Assembly (NCBI GenBank): GCA_030045295.1
Contig: JASIGD010000209.1
Span: forward strand, 1 to 5,499
Source of the DNA: Streptosporangiaceae bacterium
Lineage (GTDB): Bacteria > Actinomycetota > Actinomycetes > Streptosporangiales > Streptosporangiaceae
Length of the DNA stretch: 5,499 nucleotides
Reading direction: 5' to 3'
Shown here: positions 1-5,332 of the stretch, piece after piece
Layout of the letters: the number at the start of each line of letters is the position of its first letter
How positions within the stretch are numbered: position 1 is the first letter of the stretch
Position numbers and translations under genes: made by a program
Notes under the pieces: model-generated
The model's database searches: none
What the model was told of the DNA's origin: nothing
The model's input: the letters and a program-made list of their open reading frames with translations, nothing else

Positions 1-167
1 CGGAACCCGGCGGCCTCCGCCGCGGTCACGGTGCCGTCGCCGCCGTCCGCCACGGGCACCTTGACGGTCGGCACGCCCGGGCAAGCCCGTTCCAGCCCGG
101 CAGCCACGTGCGCGGCAACCTGGACCGCGGTGAGCGTTCCCTTGAACTTGTCCGGGGCGATCACCAC
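1..167 (-). CDS. glxK: Glycerate kinase, N-terminal part (cut by window edge)
   Basis: This would phosphorylate D-glycerate with ATP, the last step that feeds glyoxylate carbon from allantoin into glycolysis; it is cytoplasmic. Only about 55 N-terminal residues are present, against a usual family length near 370-380. Two family hallmarks are visible: VIAPDKFKGTLTA at the very N-terminus and VPVADGGDGTV about 40 residues later, typical of the GlxK/GarK family. I chose the GTG at 167 because AGGTGA (178-173) lies 5 nt upstream; GTG at 164 is also possible. A GTG at 176 is in frame but overlaps that ribosome binding site and would add SHV before the conserved start. The gene follows allantoicase after a 53-nt gap without a terminator, so the two are probably co-transcribed. 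The family call is firm; whether the product is 2- or 3-phosphoglycerate cannot be told from this fragment. Confidence 0.9.
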   Translation of the reverse strand, partial: MVIAPDKFKGTLTAVQVAAHVAAGLERACPGVPTVKVPVADGGDGTVTAAEAAGF

Positions 168-172
168 ATGGC

Positions 173-178
173 TCACCT
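173..178 (-). promoter_or_regulatory. Ribosome binding site deciding the glycerate kinase start
   Basis: AGGTGA on the minus strand is a full match to the 16S anti-Shine-Dalgarno core. It sits 5 nt before GTG at 167 and 8 nt before GTG at 164, and it overlaps the GTG at 176, which argues against that upstream codon as the start. Confidence 0.6.
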
Positions 179-220
179 GCTCATGAGATCACGGCCGCGC
201 GTTCTCGTCAGCCGATGCGC

Positions 221-1270
221 TCAGCTGGTCTGGTCCCAGCGGCGCCGGACGGCGGCGAGGCCGTCTTCGCTCAGCGATCCGTAAAGCCGCAGCCTGGCCA
301 CGCCGCCGTCGGGGAAGATGTTCAGCCGGACATGCGTGGCCGGCGGGCCGTCGACGCGGAACCGGTGCGGGGTGTCCGGCAGCAGCCTGAGGCGAGGCAG
401 CAGATCGCGCCACGCCGTCTCATCGGCCAATGACCCGACGCTCGCCCGGTCACCAGCGTCCATGATCTGCAGCGAGGCGGCAGCGGGCTGGTTGCCCCGG
501 TACCAGGACGTGTCGATCTCGGCGAGATGGATAACGCCGCGCCCGGCCAGCCTGACGACCAGCCACTCATATCCGGGCTTCCTGCGCCTGCGGGTCTCCC
601 AGCCCTCGCCCATCACCCGGGCCAGCCCGGGGGAGATGACGTTGCGGGGCGAGGAGTAGAACTGGTCGCTGCGAGCCGCTATGTCCGCGCCGTTCTCCAG
701 TGCCGCCAGGTCGAAGGTGAGGCCCTCCAGCAACGCCGGGTCCGGTACCACCTCGCCGTGGACGTGCAGCCGAGCGACGCCGCCGTCGGGGAAGATGTTC
801 AGCCTGACGTGGGTGAACCTGCGCCCCGAGCCCACCCTGAACGCGTGCCGGGCGTCGCCGGTCAGCAGCCCGCGCGGGAGGATCTGCTGCCAGCGGGCAG
901 CATCGGCGTCGGCGGTGAGCTCGTCGGACGCCGGGTACCCGCTCACCCAGCACGCGTCTGCCGAGCAGGCCTGCGGGTAGTTGCCGGTGAAGAACGCGGT
1001 GTCGACGACGATGGAGCGCACTACACCCGGCACGCCGAGCCGGACGATGACCCAGTCGCGCGCGGAGCGGTCCGGAAGCGTCCCGTCCGGTCCGCGCCGG
1101 CGCCTGGTCTCCCATCCGTCGTACACCTGACCTTTCGCGTCATACGTGCCGGGCGCGAATACCGGCGCGGTCGGCTTGATGAGGTTCTCTTTCGCGGCGA
1201 AGAACTCGTCACTGGCCGCGACGACCGATCCGCGCAACCGCAGCAGGTCAGGCAGGAGTTGTTCGTCCAT
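221..1270 (-). CDS. alc: Allantoicase
   Basis: Allantoicase (allantoate amidinohydrolase) splits allantoate into (S)-ureidoglycolate and urea in the cytoplasm. The 349-residue product has the family's usual length and its two homologous domains. Paired motifs are: SDEFFAAKENLIKP (20-33) with SDQFYSSPRNVISP (201-214); DGWETRRRR (51-59) with EGWETRRRR (222-230); DTAFFTGNYPQA (90-101) with DTSWYRGNQPAA (253-264); and THVRLNIFPDGGVARL (153-168) with an identical copy at 312-327. No frameshift is visible. I chose ATG at 1270 because LPDLLRLRGSVVAASDEFF then falls at the usual N-terminal position. The frame stays open to 1369, and a GTG at 1288 is an alternative. Neither start has a good Shine-Dalgarno, which is unusual for this window. 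The gene lies between the serine hydrolase and glycerate kinase, and its substrate comes from allantoinase upstream. Confidence 0.95.
   Translation of the reverse strand: MDEQLLPDLLRLRGSVVAASDEFFAAKENLIKPTAPVFAPGTYDAKGQVYDGWETRRRRGPDGTLPDRSARDWVIVRLGVPGVVRSIVVDTAFFTGNYPQACSADACWVSGYPASDELTADADAARWQQILPRGLLTGDARHAFRVGSGRRFTHVRLNIFPDGGVARLHVHGEVVPDPALLEGLTFDLAALENGADIAARSDQFYSSPRNVISPGLARVMGEGWETRRRRKPGYEWLVVRLAGRGVIHLAEIDTSWYRGNQPAAASLQIMDAGDRASVGSLADETAWRDLLPRLRLLPDTPHRFRVDGPPATHVRLNIFPDGGVARLRLYGSLSEDGLAAVRRRWDQTS
300..327. repeat. 28-nt exact direct repeat inside alc, copy 1
   Basis: This stretch is identical to 777-804. It encodes the VRLNIFPDGGVA part of the second allantoicase domain. 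The copies lie 477 nt apart (159 codons) and are in the same frame, so this is the DNA trace of the internal domain duplication and not a mobile repeat. Confidence 0.9.
777..804. repeat. 28-nt exact direct repeat inside alc, copy 2
   Basis: This is the partner of 300-327, encoding the same peptide in the first allantoicase domain. The sequences on either side have diverged, but these 28 bases are identical, including wobble positions. Confidence 0.9.
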
Positions 1271-1280
1271 GGAGGTATCA

Positions 1281-1361
1281 CTACCCACAATGTTCTTGGC
1301 GACGGCGCTCCGCGACGGAAACCGAGCGCTCGATGAGAGGCCCGGGCACGCCGATGAACAT
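1281..1361 (-). CDS. Possible 26-aa leader ORF upstream of alc
   Basis: An ATG at 1361 opens a 26-codon ORF starting MFIGVPGPLIERSVSVAERR and ending at TAG (1283-1281), 10 nt before the chosen alc ATG and in a different frame. Of its first 19 codons, 17 end in G or C, which is coding-like; the last seven are not. The ribosome binding site is weak (a GAGTGA-like stretch upstream). I do not recognise the peptide. It could be a leader that couples translation into alc, whose own start lacks a Shine-Dalgarno, or the remnant of a longer gene, or chance. Confidence 0.25.
   Translation of the reverse strand: MFIGVPGPLIERSVSVAERRRQEHCG
1323..1332. promoter_or_regulatory. 10-bp palindrome in the alc upstream region
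   Basis: CGAGCGCTCG is a perfect palindrome 53 nt before the alc start. Just upstream, at 1353-1367, GATGA and TCATC form a 5-nt inverted repeat around ACATG. Either could be an operator for a purine-catabolism repressor, but neither matches a site I can name, and short GC palindromes occur by chance here. Confidence 0.2.
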
Positions 1362-1406
1362 GTCATCACTCAGAACACTCACTCGCACCGGCAGCTCCGT
1401 TAGCGG

Positions 1407-2597
1407 CTACTTGCCATACACATGATCGGGAGTGACGATCTCCGTGATGGCCTCACCGAGCAGCGTGCTTGGCTCCTGATTCTGATACGAGTTATCCGTG
1501 TTGATCAGGATGACCAGGGTGGCGTGCTCGCTGGGAAGGTAGATCGTGAGGCTTTGATAGCCCGGCAGGGAGCCGTTGTGCCCGATCCATCCGGCGGCTA
1601 CGAAAAGCCCGAGGCCGTAGGACACGTCGGTCGGCGCCCCGGGTATGGGCACGGCCTGGAGCCGCTCGGCCTGCGTCCGCGGGGTCAGAAGGCGCCGGCC
1701 GGTGGCCAGTACCGGCGCCCACCGGCGCAGGTCACTGAGCGTGGAGATCATCGCTCCGGCGGCCCATCCCCAAGAGGGGTTCCAGTCTGTCGTGTCGACC
1801 GGCTCCCCGGTCAGTTCGTTGATCGAGTACCCGTGGGCGTGCGGGAAAGGAAATTCGCTGCCGACCGGGAAGATCGTGCGCCGCAGGCCGAACGGCCTGA
1901 AGATGTGGTCCCGGAGATAATCCCGTAGCGGCTGGCCGCTTAGCAGCTCCACCACCAGGCCGAGCAGCACGGTGTTGGTATTGGAGTACTCCCAGCTGGT
2001 CCCGGGCGGAAAGTTCAGCGGGTGGGAGAATGAGTACGCCAGAAGCTGCTGCGGCGTGAACGCGCGGTACGGATCTGTGTACAGCGCCTTGGTGAACTGC
2101 GGGCTCTCGCTGTAATTGTAAAGGCCGCTCTGCATGCGGGCCAGCTCGCGGATCGTGATGTGCTGGCCGTCGGGCACGTCCGGTACGTATTTCGCGATCG
2201 GGTCGTCCAGCCCTATCAGCCCCTGGTCGACCAGCTGCAAGATAGCCGACACGGTGAAGGTCTTGGTCTCGCTGCCAATGCGCATGTAAAAGCGGGTCTG
2301 CATGCGAGCTCCGGTTACCTTGTCGGCGACCCCGAAGGCCCGCACGTAAGAGCCCCCGGGCATCCACAGGCCGACAATCGATCCCGGGATGCTAGCCTGC
2401 TTCATCACCGCGCGGATCGCGGCGTCAAGCCGGGAGGCCGTACCGGGATCCAGCCCCTGACCGGCGACCCGACGGTCCTCTGCGGTAGTCGTGCCTGCCC
2501 TGGCGGTCCCCATAACCGAGCCGAGCCCCAGCCCCGCCGTCGCCACGCCCGCGGTCCGGACGAATCCCCGTCTGGTCATTCCCGCCGAATCGCTCAT
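1407..2597 (-). CDS. Tat-exported serine hydrolase, beta-lactamase / DD-peptidase fold
   Basis: The 396-residue product is a class C beta-lactamase-like serine hydrolase, closest in motifs to the R61 D-alanyl-D-alanine carboxypeptidase group. It shows the SxxK motif SETK (109-112, nucleophile S109), the YSN motif (204-206) and HNG (340-342) in place of KTG, all at normal spacing. The N-terminus is a twin-arginine signal: TRRGFV (8-13), a hydrophobic stretch rich in A, G and V, then ARA at 32-34 as a likely cleavage site. It should therefore act outside the membrane as a monofunctional enzyme. The substrate is open: peptidoglycan peptides, a beta-lactam or an ester are all possible. I chose ATG at 2597 because GGGGAG (2610-2605) lies 7 nt upstream. 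ATG at 2612, with AAGGTGG before it, is nearly as good, and ATG at 2579 would still keep the signal. GC is lower than in neighbouring genes (about 57-62% in sampled lines) and codons such as AAT, TAT and CTA appear, suggesting transfer. It separates allB from alc. Confidence 0.9.
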   Translation of the reverse strand: MSDSAGMTRRGFVRTAGVATAGLGLGSVMGTARAGTTTAEDRRVAGQGLDPGTASRLDAAIRAVMKQASIPGSIVGLWMPGGSYVRAFGVADKVTGARMQTRFYMRIGSETKTFTVSAILQLVDQGLIGLDDPIAKYVPDVPDGQHITIRELARMQSGLYNYSESPQFTKALYTDPYRAFTPQQLLAYSFSHPLNFPPGTSWEYSNTNTVLLGLVVELLSGQPLRDYLRDHIFRPFGLRRTIFPVGSEFPFPHAHGYSINELTGEPVDTTDWNPSWGWAAGAMISTLSDLRRWAPVLATGRRLLTPRTQAERLQAVPIPGAPTDVSYGLGLFVAAGWIGHNGSLPGYQSLTIYLPSEHATLVILINTDNSYQNQEPSTLLGEAITEIVTPDHVYGK

Positions 2598-2602
2598 GAC
2601 TA

Positions 2603-2610
2603 CTCTCCCC
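2603..2610 (-). promoter_or_regulatory. Ribosome binding site for the serine hydrolase
   Basis: GGGGAGAG on the minus strand places GGGGAG 7 nt before ATG at 2597 and supports the 396-residue form. A competing AAGGTGG at 2626-2620 lies 7 nt before ATG at 2612, so initiation five codons earlier cannot be excluded. Confidence 0.5.
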
Positions 2611-2635
2611 ATGACCCAGCCACCTTGCAGGTAGC

Positions 2636-2664
2636 ACCCTATATCCTCACATAAACGAACCCAA
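2636..2664 (-). promoter_or_regulatory. Putative sigma70-type promoter of the serine hydrolase
   Basis: On the minus strand a -35-like TTGGGT (2664-2659) and a -10-like TAGGGT (2641-2636) are 17 nt apart, the ideal spacing. The -10 resembles the actinomycete form TAGRRT, while the -35 keeps only TTG. The -10 ends 38 nt before the ATG, leaving a short leader with the ribosome binding site. The surrounding sequence is clearly AT-richer than the nearby genes. This supports an independent transcript for the hydrolase. Confidence 0.4.
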
Positions 2665-2940
2665 GTCCCTAGATATTCGCACAGGCTTCCCCGCAAACCG
2701 TGGAGACCTGCTCAAGCCGGTTCGCGTAATTTCGCCGCTTCTTCTGGGTATCGATCGCCAGTTCACTTCATTTCCTGGCGTTCGTTTGTGTGCCGGGCAC
2801 GGGCCGCTGGACGCGCCGCGCGGCGGCGGATGCTGGAACCTCGGTAACACTCCGGGTGCCGATCGAGAAGAACCCTGCTCGACCAGTTCAGCGCCGGCGA
2901 GACCGGGTAACTTCGTCCGCCCGCGCCCTAGCGAATCCGC

Positions 2941-2957
2941 AGAATTTCCGTAGAATT
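2941..2957. repeat. AGAATT direct repeat, 11-nt period, downstream of allB
   Basis: AGAATT occurs at 2941-2946 and 2952-2957, one helical turn apart, in an AT-rich patch 36-52 nt past the allB stop. It could be a protein-binding site or chance; there is no independent support. Confidence 0.2.
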
Positions 2958-2992
2958 CCTGAAAAGCTTCGGGCGTGCCCAGCCCAATCCCC

Positions 2993-4330
2993 TCAGCCGC
3001 GCCTTAGCAGCCGGCCACGTGGCTCACCATCCGGCGCTCCGCTCTCCCCCCCGAGCAGCGCGGAACCGCGTAGCCACGCCTGCCGTACCCGCCCGGTCAG
3101 GGTCGCGCCTGCGTACGGCGTGACGGGGTGCCTGTGCTGCAGCCGGGCCGCGTTCACCACGAAGGCCTGATCCGGGTCGAAGGCCACCAGGTCGGCGTCG
3201 CACCCGGCGGCGATGCGCCCCTTGGCGGGCAGGCCTGCGAGCGCGGCCGGAGCAGCGGACATCCACCGGGCCACGTCGTCCAGCGTCCGCCCCCGCGTCC
3301 GGGCGACGGTCCACACCGCGGACAAGCCGAGCTGCAGCGACGCGATGCCGCCCCAGGCCGCGCCGAAGTCCCCGGTGCCGAAGGACTTCAGCTCCGGCGG
3401 GCACGGCGAGTGATCGGACACCACGCAGTCGATGACCCCGGATTCGAGCCCGCGCCACAGCGCCTCCCGGTTGACCGCGTCCCTGATCGGCGGGCAGCAC
3501 TTGAACTCGGTGGCGCCGTCGGGTACCTGGTCTGCGGCGAAGAACAGGTAGTGCGGGCACGTCTCGGCCGACAGCCGGATACCCGCCGCCCGGGCTGCGG
3601 CGATCATGCCCACGCACTCGGCCGCGGACAGGTGGACGATATGCGCCCGCGCTCCGGTGGCGGCCGCGCCCGCGATCACCTTCTCGATGGCGCGCCGTTC
3701 CGCGACCGGCGGCCTGGACGCCACGAAGGCGCCGAAGTCCCGGCCGGCCGCTTGTTTGATCTCCGCCGCGTCCTCGGCGTGCGCGATCAGCAGCGCGTCC
3801 GCCGTGGCCAGCGTGCCGAGCGCGGACCGCAGCCCGGCCGGCTCAAGCGGCGGGAACTCTGGCACCCCGGAGTCGAGCAGGAAGCACTTGAACCCGATCA
3901 CCCCGGCCTCATGAAGGGGCAGCAGCGACGCTTCGTTGCCCGGCACCGCCCCGCCCCAGAACGCCACGTCGACCCAGCATTTGCCCGCCGCCGCCGCCCG
4001 CTTCTCCTCCAGCGCCGGGACCGACGTCGTAGGGGGCAGCGAGTTAAGCGGCATGTCGCAGATCGTCGTCACCCCGCCGGCCGCGGCCGCCCGGGTCGCG
4101 GCCGCGAACCCTTCCCACTCGGTCCGGCCGGGCTCGTTGACGTGCACGTGGGTATCGACCAGGCCCGGCAGCAGCGCGAGATCGCCCAGGTCGATATCCT
4201 GGCCAGCCTCAAGGCGCGCGTCGTACCCGGCGATGGCCGCGATGGCCGGCCCGGCCACCGCGACCGCCGCCGCCCGGGACCCCCCGGGCAGCACCGTCCG
4301 CCGGGACCTGAGGACCAGGTCATAACCCAT
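2993..4330 (-). CDS. allB: Allantoinase
   Basis: Allantoinase hydrolyses (S)-allantoin to allantoate with a binuclear metal centre in the cytoplasm and supplies the substrate of the allantoicase downstream. The 445-residue product belongs to the cyclic amidohydrolase family. The metal ligands are all visible: HVH (H61, H63) in GLVDTHVHVNEPGRTEWEGF, the carbamylated lysine K148 in GFKCF, H184 in IAHAED, H233 in HIVHLS and D306 in VVSDHSPCPPELKSF. Spacings H61-K148 (87) and H233-D306 (73) match those I recall for E. coli AllB. ETCPHYL (255-261), CPPIRD and WGGIASLQ favour allantoinase over dihydroorotase or hydantoinase. ATG at 4330 is chosen because GGAGGT lies 9 nt upstream and MGYDLVLRS is a normal family start; the frame stays open further up, inside hyi. 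The start overlaps the hyi stop by 11 nt, which implies one transcript and coupled translation. Confidence 0.96.
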   Translation of the reverse strand: MGYDLVLRSRRTVLPGGSRAAAVAVAGPAIAAIAGYDARLEAGQDIDLGDLALLPGLVDTHVHVNEPGRTEWEGFAAATRAAAAGGVTTICDMPLNSLPPTTSVPALEEKRAAAAGKCWVDVAFWGGAVPGNEASLLPLHEAGVIGFKCFLLDSGVPEFPPLEPAGLRSALGTLATADALLIAHAEDAAEIKQAAGRDFGAFVASRPPVAERRAIEKVIAGAAATGARAHIVHLSAAECVGMIAAARAAGIRLSAETCPHYLFFAADQVPDGATEFKCCPPIRDAVNREALWRGLESGVIDCVVSDHSPCPPELKSFGTGDFGAAWGGIASLQLGLSAVWTVARTRGRTLDDVARWMSAAPAALAGLPAKGRIAAGCDADLVAFDPDQAFVVNAARLQHRHPVTPYAGATLTGRVRQAWLRGSALLGGESGAPDGEPRGRLLRRG

Positions 4331-5147
4331 CCGGCCCGGACCTCCAGCCGAAGCTCGCCGAGCTGTCCGCGGGATCGGACGGATGGTACTCGCAGCCGAT
4401 CCAGCCGGGATAACCTTGCGCGGCGATCTGCCTGAACAGCGCGTCGTAATCCAGCTCGCCGGTCCCCGGAGCGCTGCGGTCCGGCACGTCGGCGATCTGC
4501 ACGTGCGCGATGTCGCTGGCGTGGCCGGCCAGCACGCGCGCCGGGTCCTCACCCATCCGGCCGAGGTGGTACAGGTCGGCGAGGAACGCGATGTTGGTGA
4601 CGCCCCCGGCCCGCACCTCGTTGATGACCGCCAGCGCGCGCTGACTGGATACGATCGCCGCGCGGGGGCTGTCGTAGGAGTTCAGCGCCTCCACGACCAC
4701 GGTCGCCCCGGCCCGGGCGGCGGCCGCCGCGGCCAGCGCGAGGTTCTCGGCGGCCAGTTCGTCCTGCTGCCGTTCTGGCACGTCGTCTACCCGGTTCCCG
4801 TACGGCGCGTTGAGAATGGTGCAACCGGTGCGCGCGGCGATGTCGGCACAGACGGCGATGTTGTCCCGGAACGCCGCCGATCCGGACGGCAGCGACAGCA
4901 GCCCCCGGTCGCCGGCCGCCATGTCACCCGCGATGAAGTTGAGCGAGACCAGCCGTACCCCCGCGTCGCCGAGCGCCCCGATGTAACGGTCCACCTCGCG
5001 GTCGGGGGGGACAGGTTCGCCGAACGGCCACCAGAATTCCGCCGCGTCGAACCCGGCCGCTCGCGCGGCCGCCGGGCGCTTCAGCAGGGGCAGCTCGGTG
5101 AACAAGATCGAACAGTTGACGTCAAACCGCAGTCCGTACGTGCGCAC
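4320..5147 (-). CDS. hyi: Hydroxypyruvate isomerase
   Basis: The enzyme interconverts hydroxypyruvate and tartronate semialdehyde and belongs with the glyoxylate carboligase route that uses the glyoxylate from allantoin. The 275-residue product is a xylose-isomerase-like TIM barrel of normal length. The N-terminus RFDVNCSILFTELPLLKRPAA and FDAAEFWWPF (33-42) are typical of Hyi. Likely catalytic and metal residues are E153 (VVVEALNS), D191 (ADLYHLGRM), Q217 (HVQIADVP) and E253 (IGCEYHP); the D191-Q217 and Q217-E253 spacings (26 and 36) match those I recall for E. coli Hyi. The GTG at 5147 is chosen because it sits 6 codons before RFDVN; only a modest GAGAG-like site lies about 9 nt upstream. 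The last 11 nt overlap allB. A generic sugar-phosphate isomerase/epimerase label would also fit, but the hallmarks and context favour Hyi. Confidence 0.92.
   Translation of the reverse strand: MRTYGLRFDVNCSILFTELPLLKRPAAARAAGFDAAEFWWPFGEPVPPDREVDRYIGALGDAGVRLVSLNFIAGDMAAGDRGLLSLPSGSAAFRDNIAVCADIAARTGCTILNAPYGNRVDDVPERQQDELAAENLALAAAAAARAGATVVVEALNSYDSPRAAIVSSQRALAVINEVRAGGVTNIAFLADLYHLGRMGEDPARVLAGHASDIAHVQIADVPDRSAPGTGELDYDALFRQIAAQGYPGWIGCEYHPSDPADSSASFGWRSGPDGL
4340..4345 (-). promoter_or_regulatory. Ribosome binding site of allB inside hyi
   Basis: GGAGGT on the minus strand lies 9 nt before the allB ATG at 4330 and within the last codons of hyi. It fixes the allB start and means ribosomes finishing hyi pass directly over the allB initiation region. 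Confidence 0.7.
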
Positions 5148-5167
5148 AGCGGCCAGTCTCTCACCCT

Positions 5168-5182
5168 GCCCGGCGCCCGGGT
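5168..5182. other. Short GC hairpin before hyi
   Basis: CCCGG at 5169-5173 and CCGGG at 5177-5181 can pair around a 3-nt loop, about 21-34 nt upstream of the hyi GTG. There is no T-run, so it is not a typical terminator. It could affect hyi leader folding or be compositional chance. Confidence 0.2.
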
Positions 5183-5192
5183 TCCCGCCGCA

Positions 5193-5273
5193 CTACCTGG
5201 GCCAGCTGAACATGTACACCGGCCAGATCTCCCCGGTGTCCCTCCGCGGGCCCAGCCTCGGGCCGCAGGGCAT
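5193..5273 (-). CDS. Possible 26-aa small ORF upstream of hyi
   Basis: ATG at 5273 opens a 26-codon ORF starting MPCGPRLGPRRDTGEIWPVY and ending at TAG (5195-5193), 45 nt before the hyi start. AAGGAG at 5288-5283 is a strong Shine-Dalgarno 9 nt upstream. All codons end in G or C, but this wobble position is shared with the plus-strand frame across the same bases, so it does not settle the strand. The peptide is rich in R, P and G, has two tryptophans and is not recognised. It may be a leader peptide for hyi-allB, or a shadow of the plus-strand remnant. Confidence 0.25.
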   Translation of the reverse strand: MPCGPRLGPRRDTGEIWPVYMFSWPR

Positions 5274-5332
5274 GATCTTCATCTCCTTCTGAGGATCCGC
5301 CGCCGGTCCGCTGACGATCCCGCGGGTCCCGC

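Larger units (their letters stand above)
2598..2992. other. 395-nt intergenic stretch between allB and the serine hydrolase
   Basis: I find no convincing gene here. Open frames exist on both strands, but their third positions are not GC-biased and their translations are arginine/proline-rich shadows. The half next to the hydrolase (about 2640-2790) is low in GC and holds the putative promoter. The middle contains the 12-bp palindrome CGCCGCGCGGCG (2814-2825). The end next to allB has an AT-rich island (2941-2960) in which AGAATT occurs twice, 11 nt apart. No strong hairpin followed by a T-run is seen after the allB stop, so termination there is uncertain. Confidence 0.6.
5164..5292 (+). pseudogene. 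Orphan coding-like C-terminal tail, unrecognised
   Basis: On the plus strand, 42 consecutive codons up to the TGA at 5290-5292 all end in G or C; the signal starts near 5164 and stops at the stop codon. In the same frame, only 16 of the 22 codons before it and 13 of the 16 after it do so. The peptide reads like the end of a folded protein (for example PPHYLGQLNMYTGQISPV, then PQGMIFISF). It has no start of its own: upstream the frame runs antisense into the 5' end of hyi. It may be the 3' remnant of a gene lost by rearrangement. I do not recognise the family. The overlapping minus-strand small ORF shares the same wobble positions, so part of the signal could come from that strand. Confidence 0.4.

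Noticed and set aside
527..1336. 269-codon open frame on the plus strand opposite alc
   Set aside because: It is a shadow of allantoicase, and even shows the antisense image of the internal repeat.
1381..1406. Possible terminator after the serine hydrolase
   Set aside because: No stem longer than 3-4 bp and no T-run could be found by eye.
2814..2825. CGCCGCGCGGCG palindrome taken as a hairpin or operator
   Set aside because: It has no loop, cannot be extended, and GC palindromes of this kind are expected in such a composition.
2647..2850. 67-codon minus-strand frame upstream of the serine hydrolase
   Set aside because: Third positions are mixed (codons such as AAA, GAA, ATA and AAT are frequent), there is no ribosome binding site, and it runs through the promoter-like element.
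2861..2890. Possible operator GAAC-N12-GTTC
   Set aside because: Only the outer four bases pair; the inner bases do not continue the symmetry, so chance is a sufficient explanation.
2960..2992. Possible terminator after allB
   Set aside because: The best pairing (GGGC with GCCC) gives a stem of only 4 bp and no T-run follows.
3128..4435. 435-codon open frame on the plus strand opposite allB and the end of hyi
   Set aside because: Its translation is low-complexity (R, G, P, H-rich) with no family motif, while the opposite strand encodes allantoinase with every metal ligand. Long antisense frames are common at this GC content.
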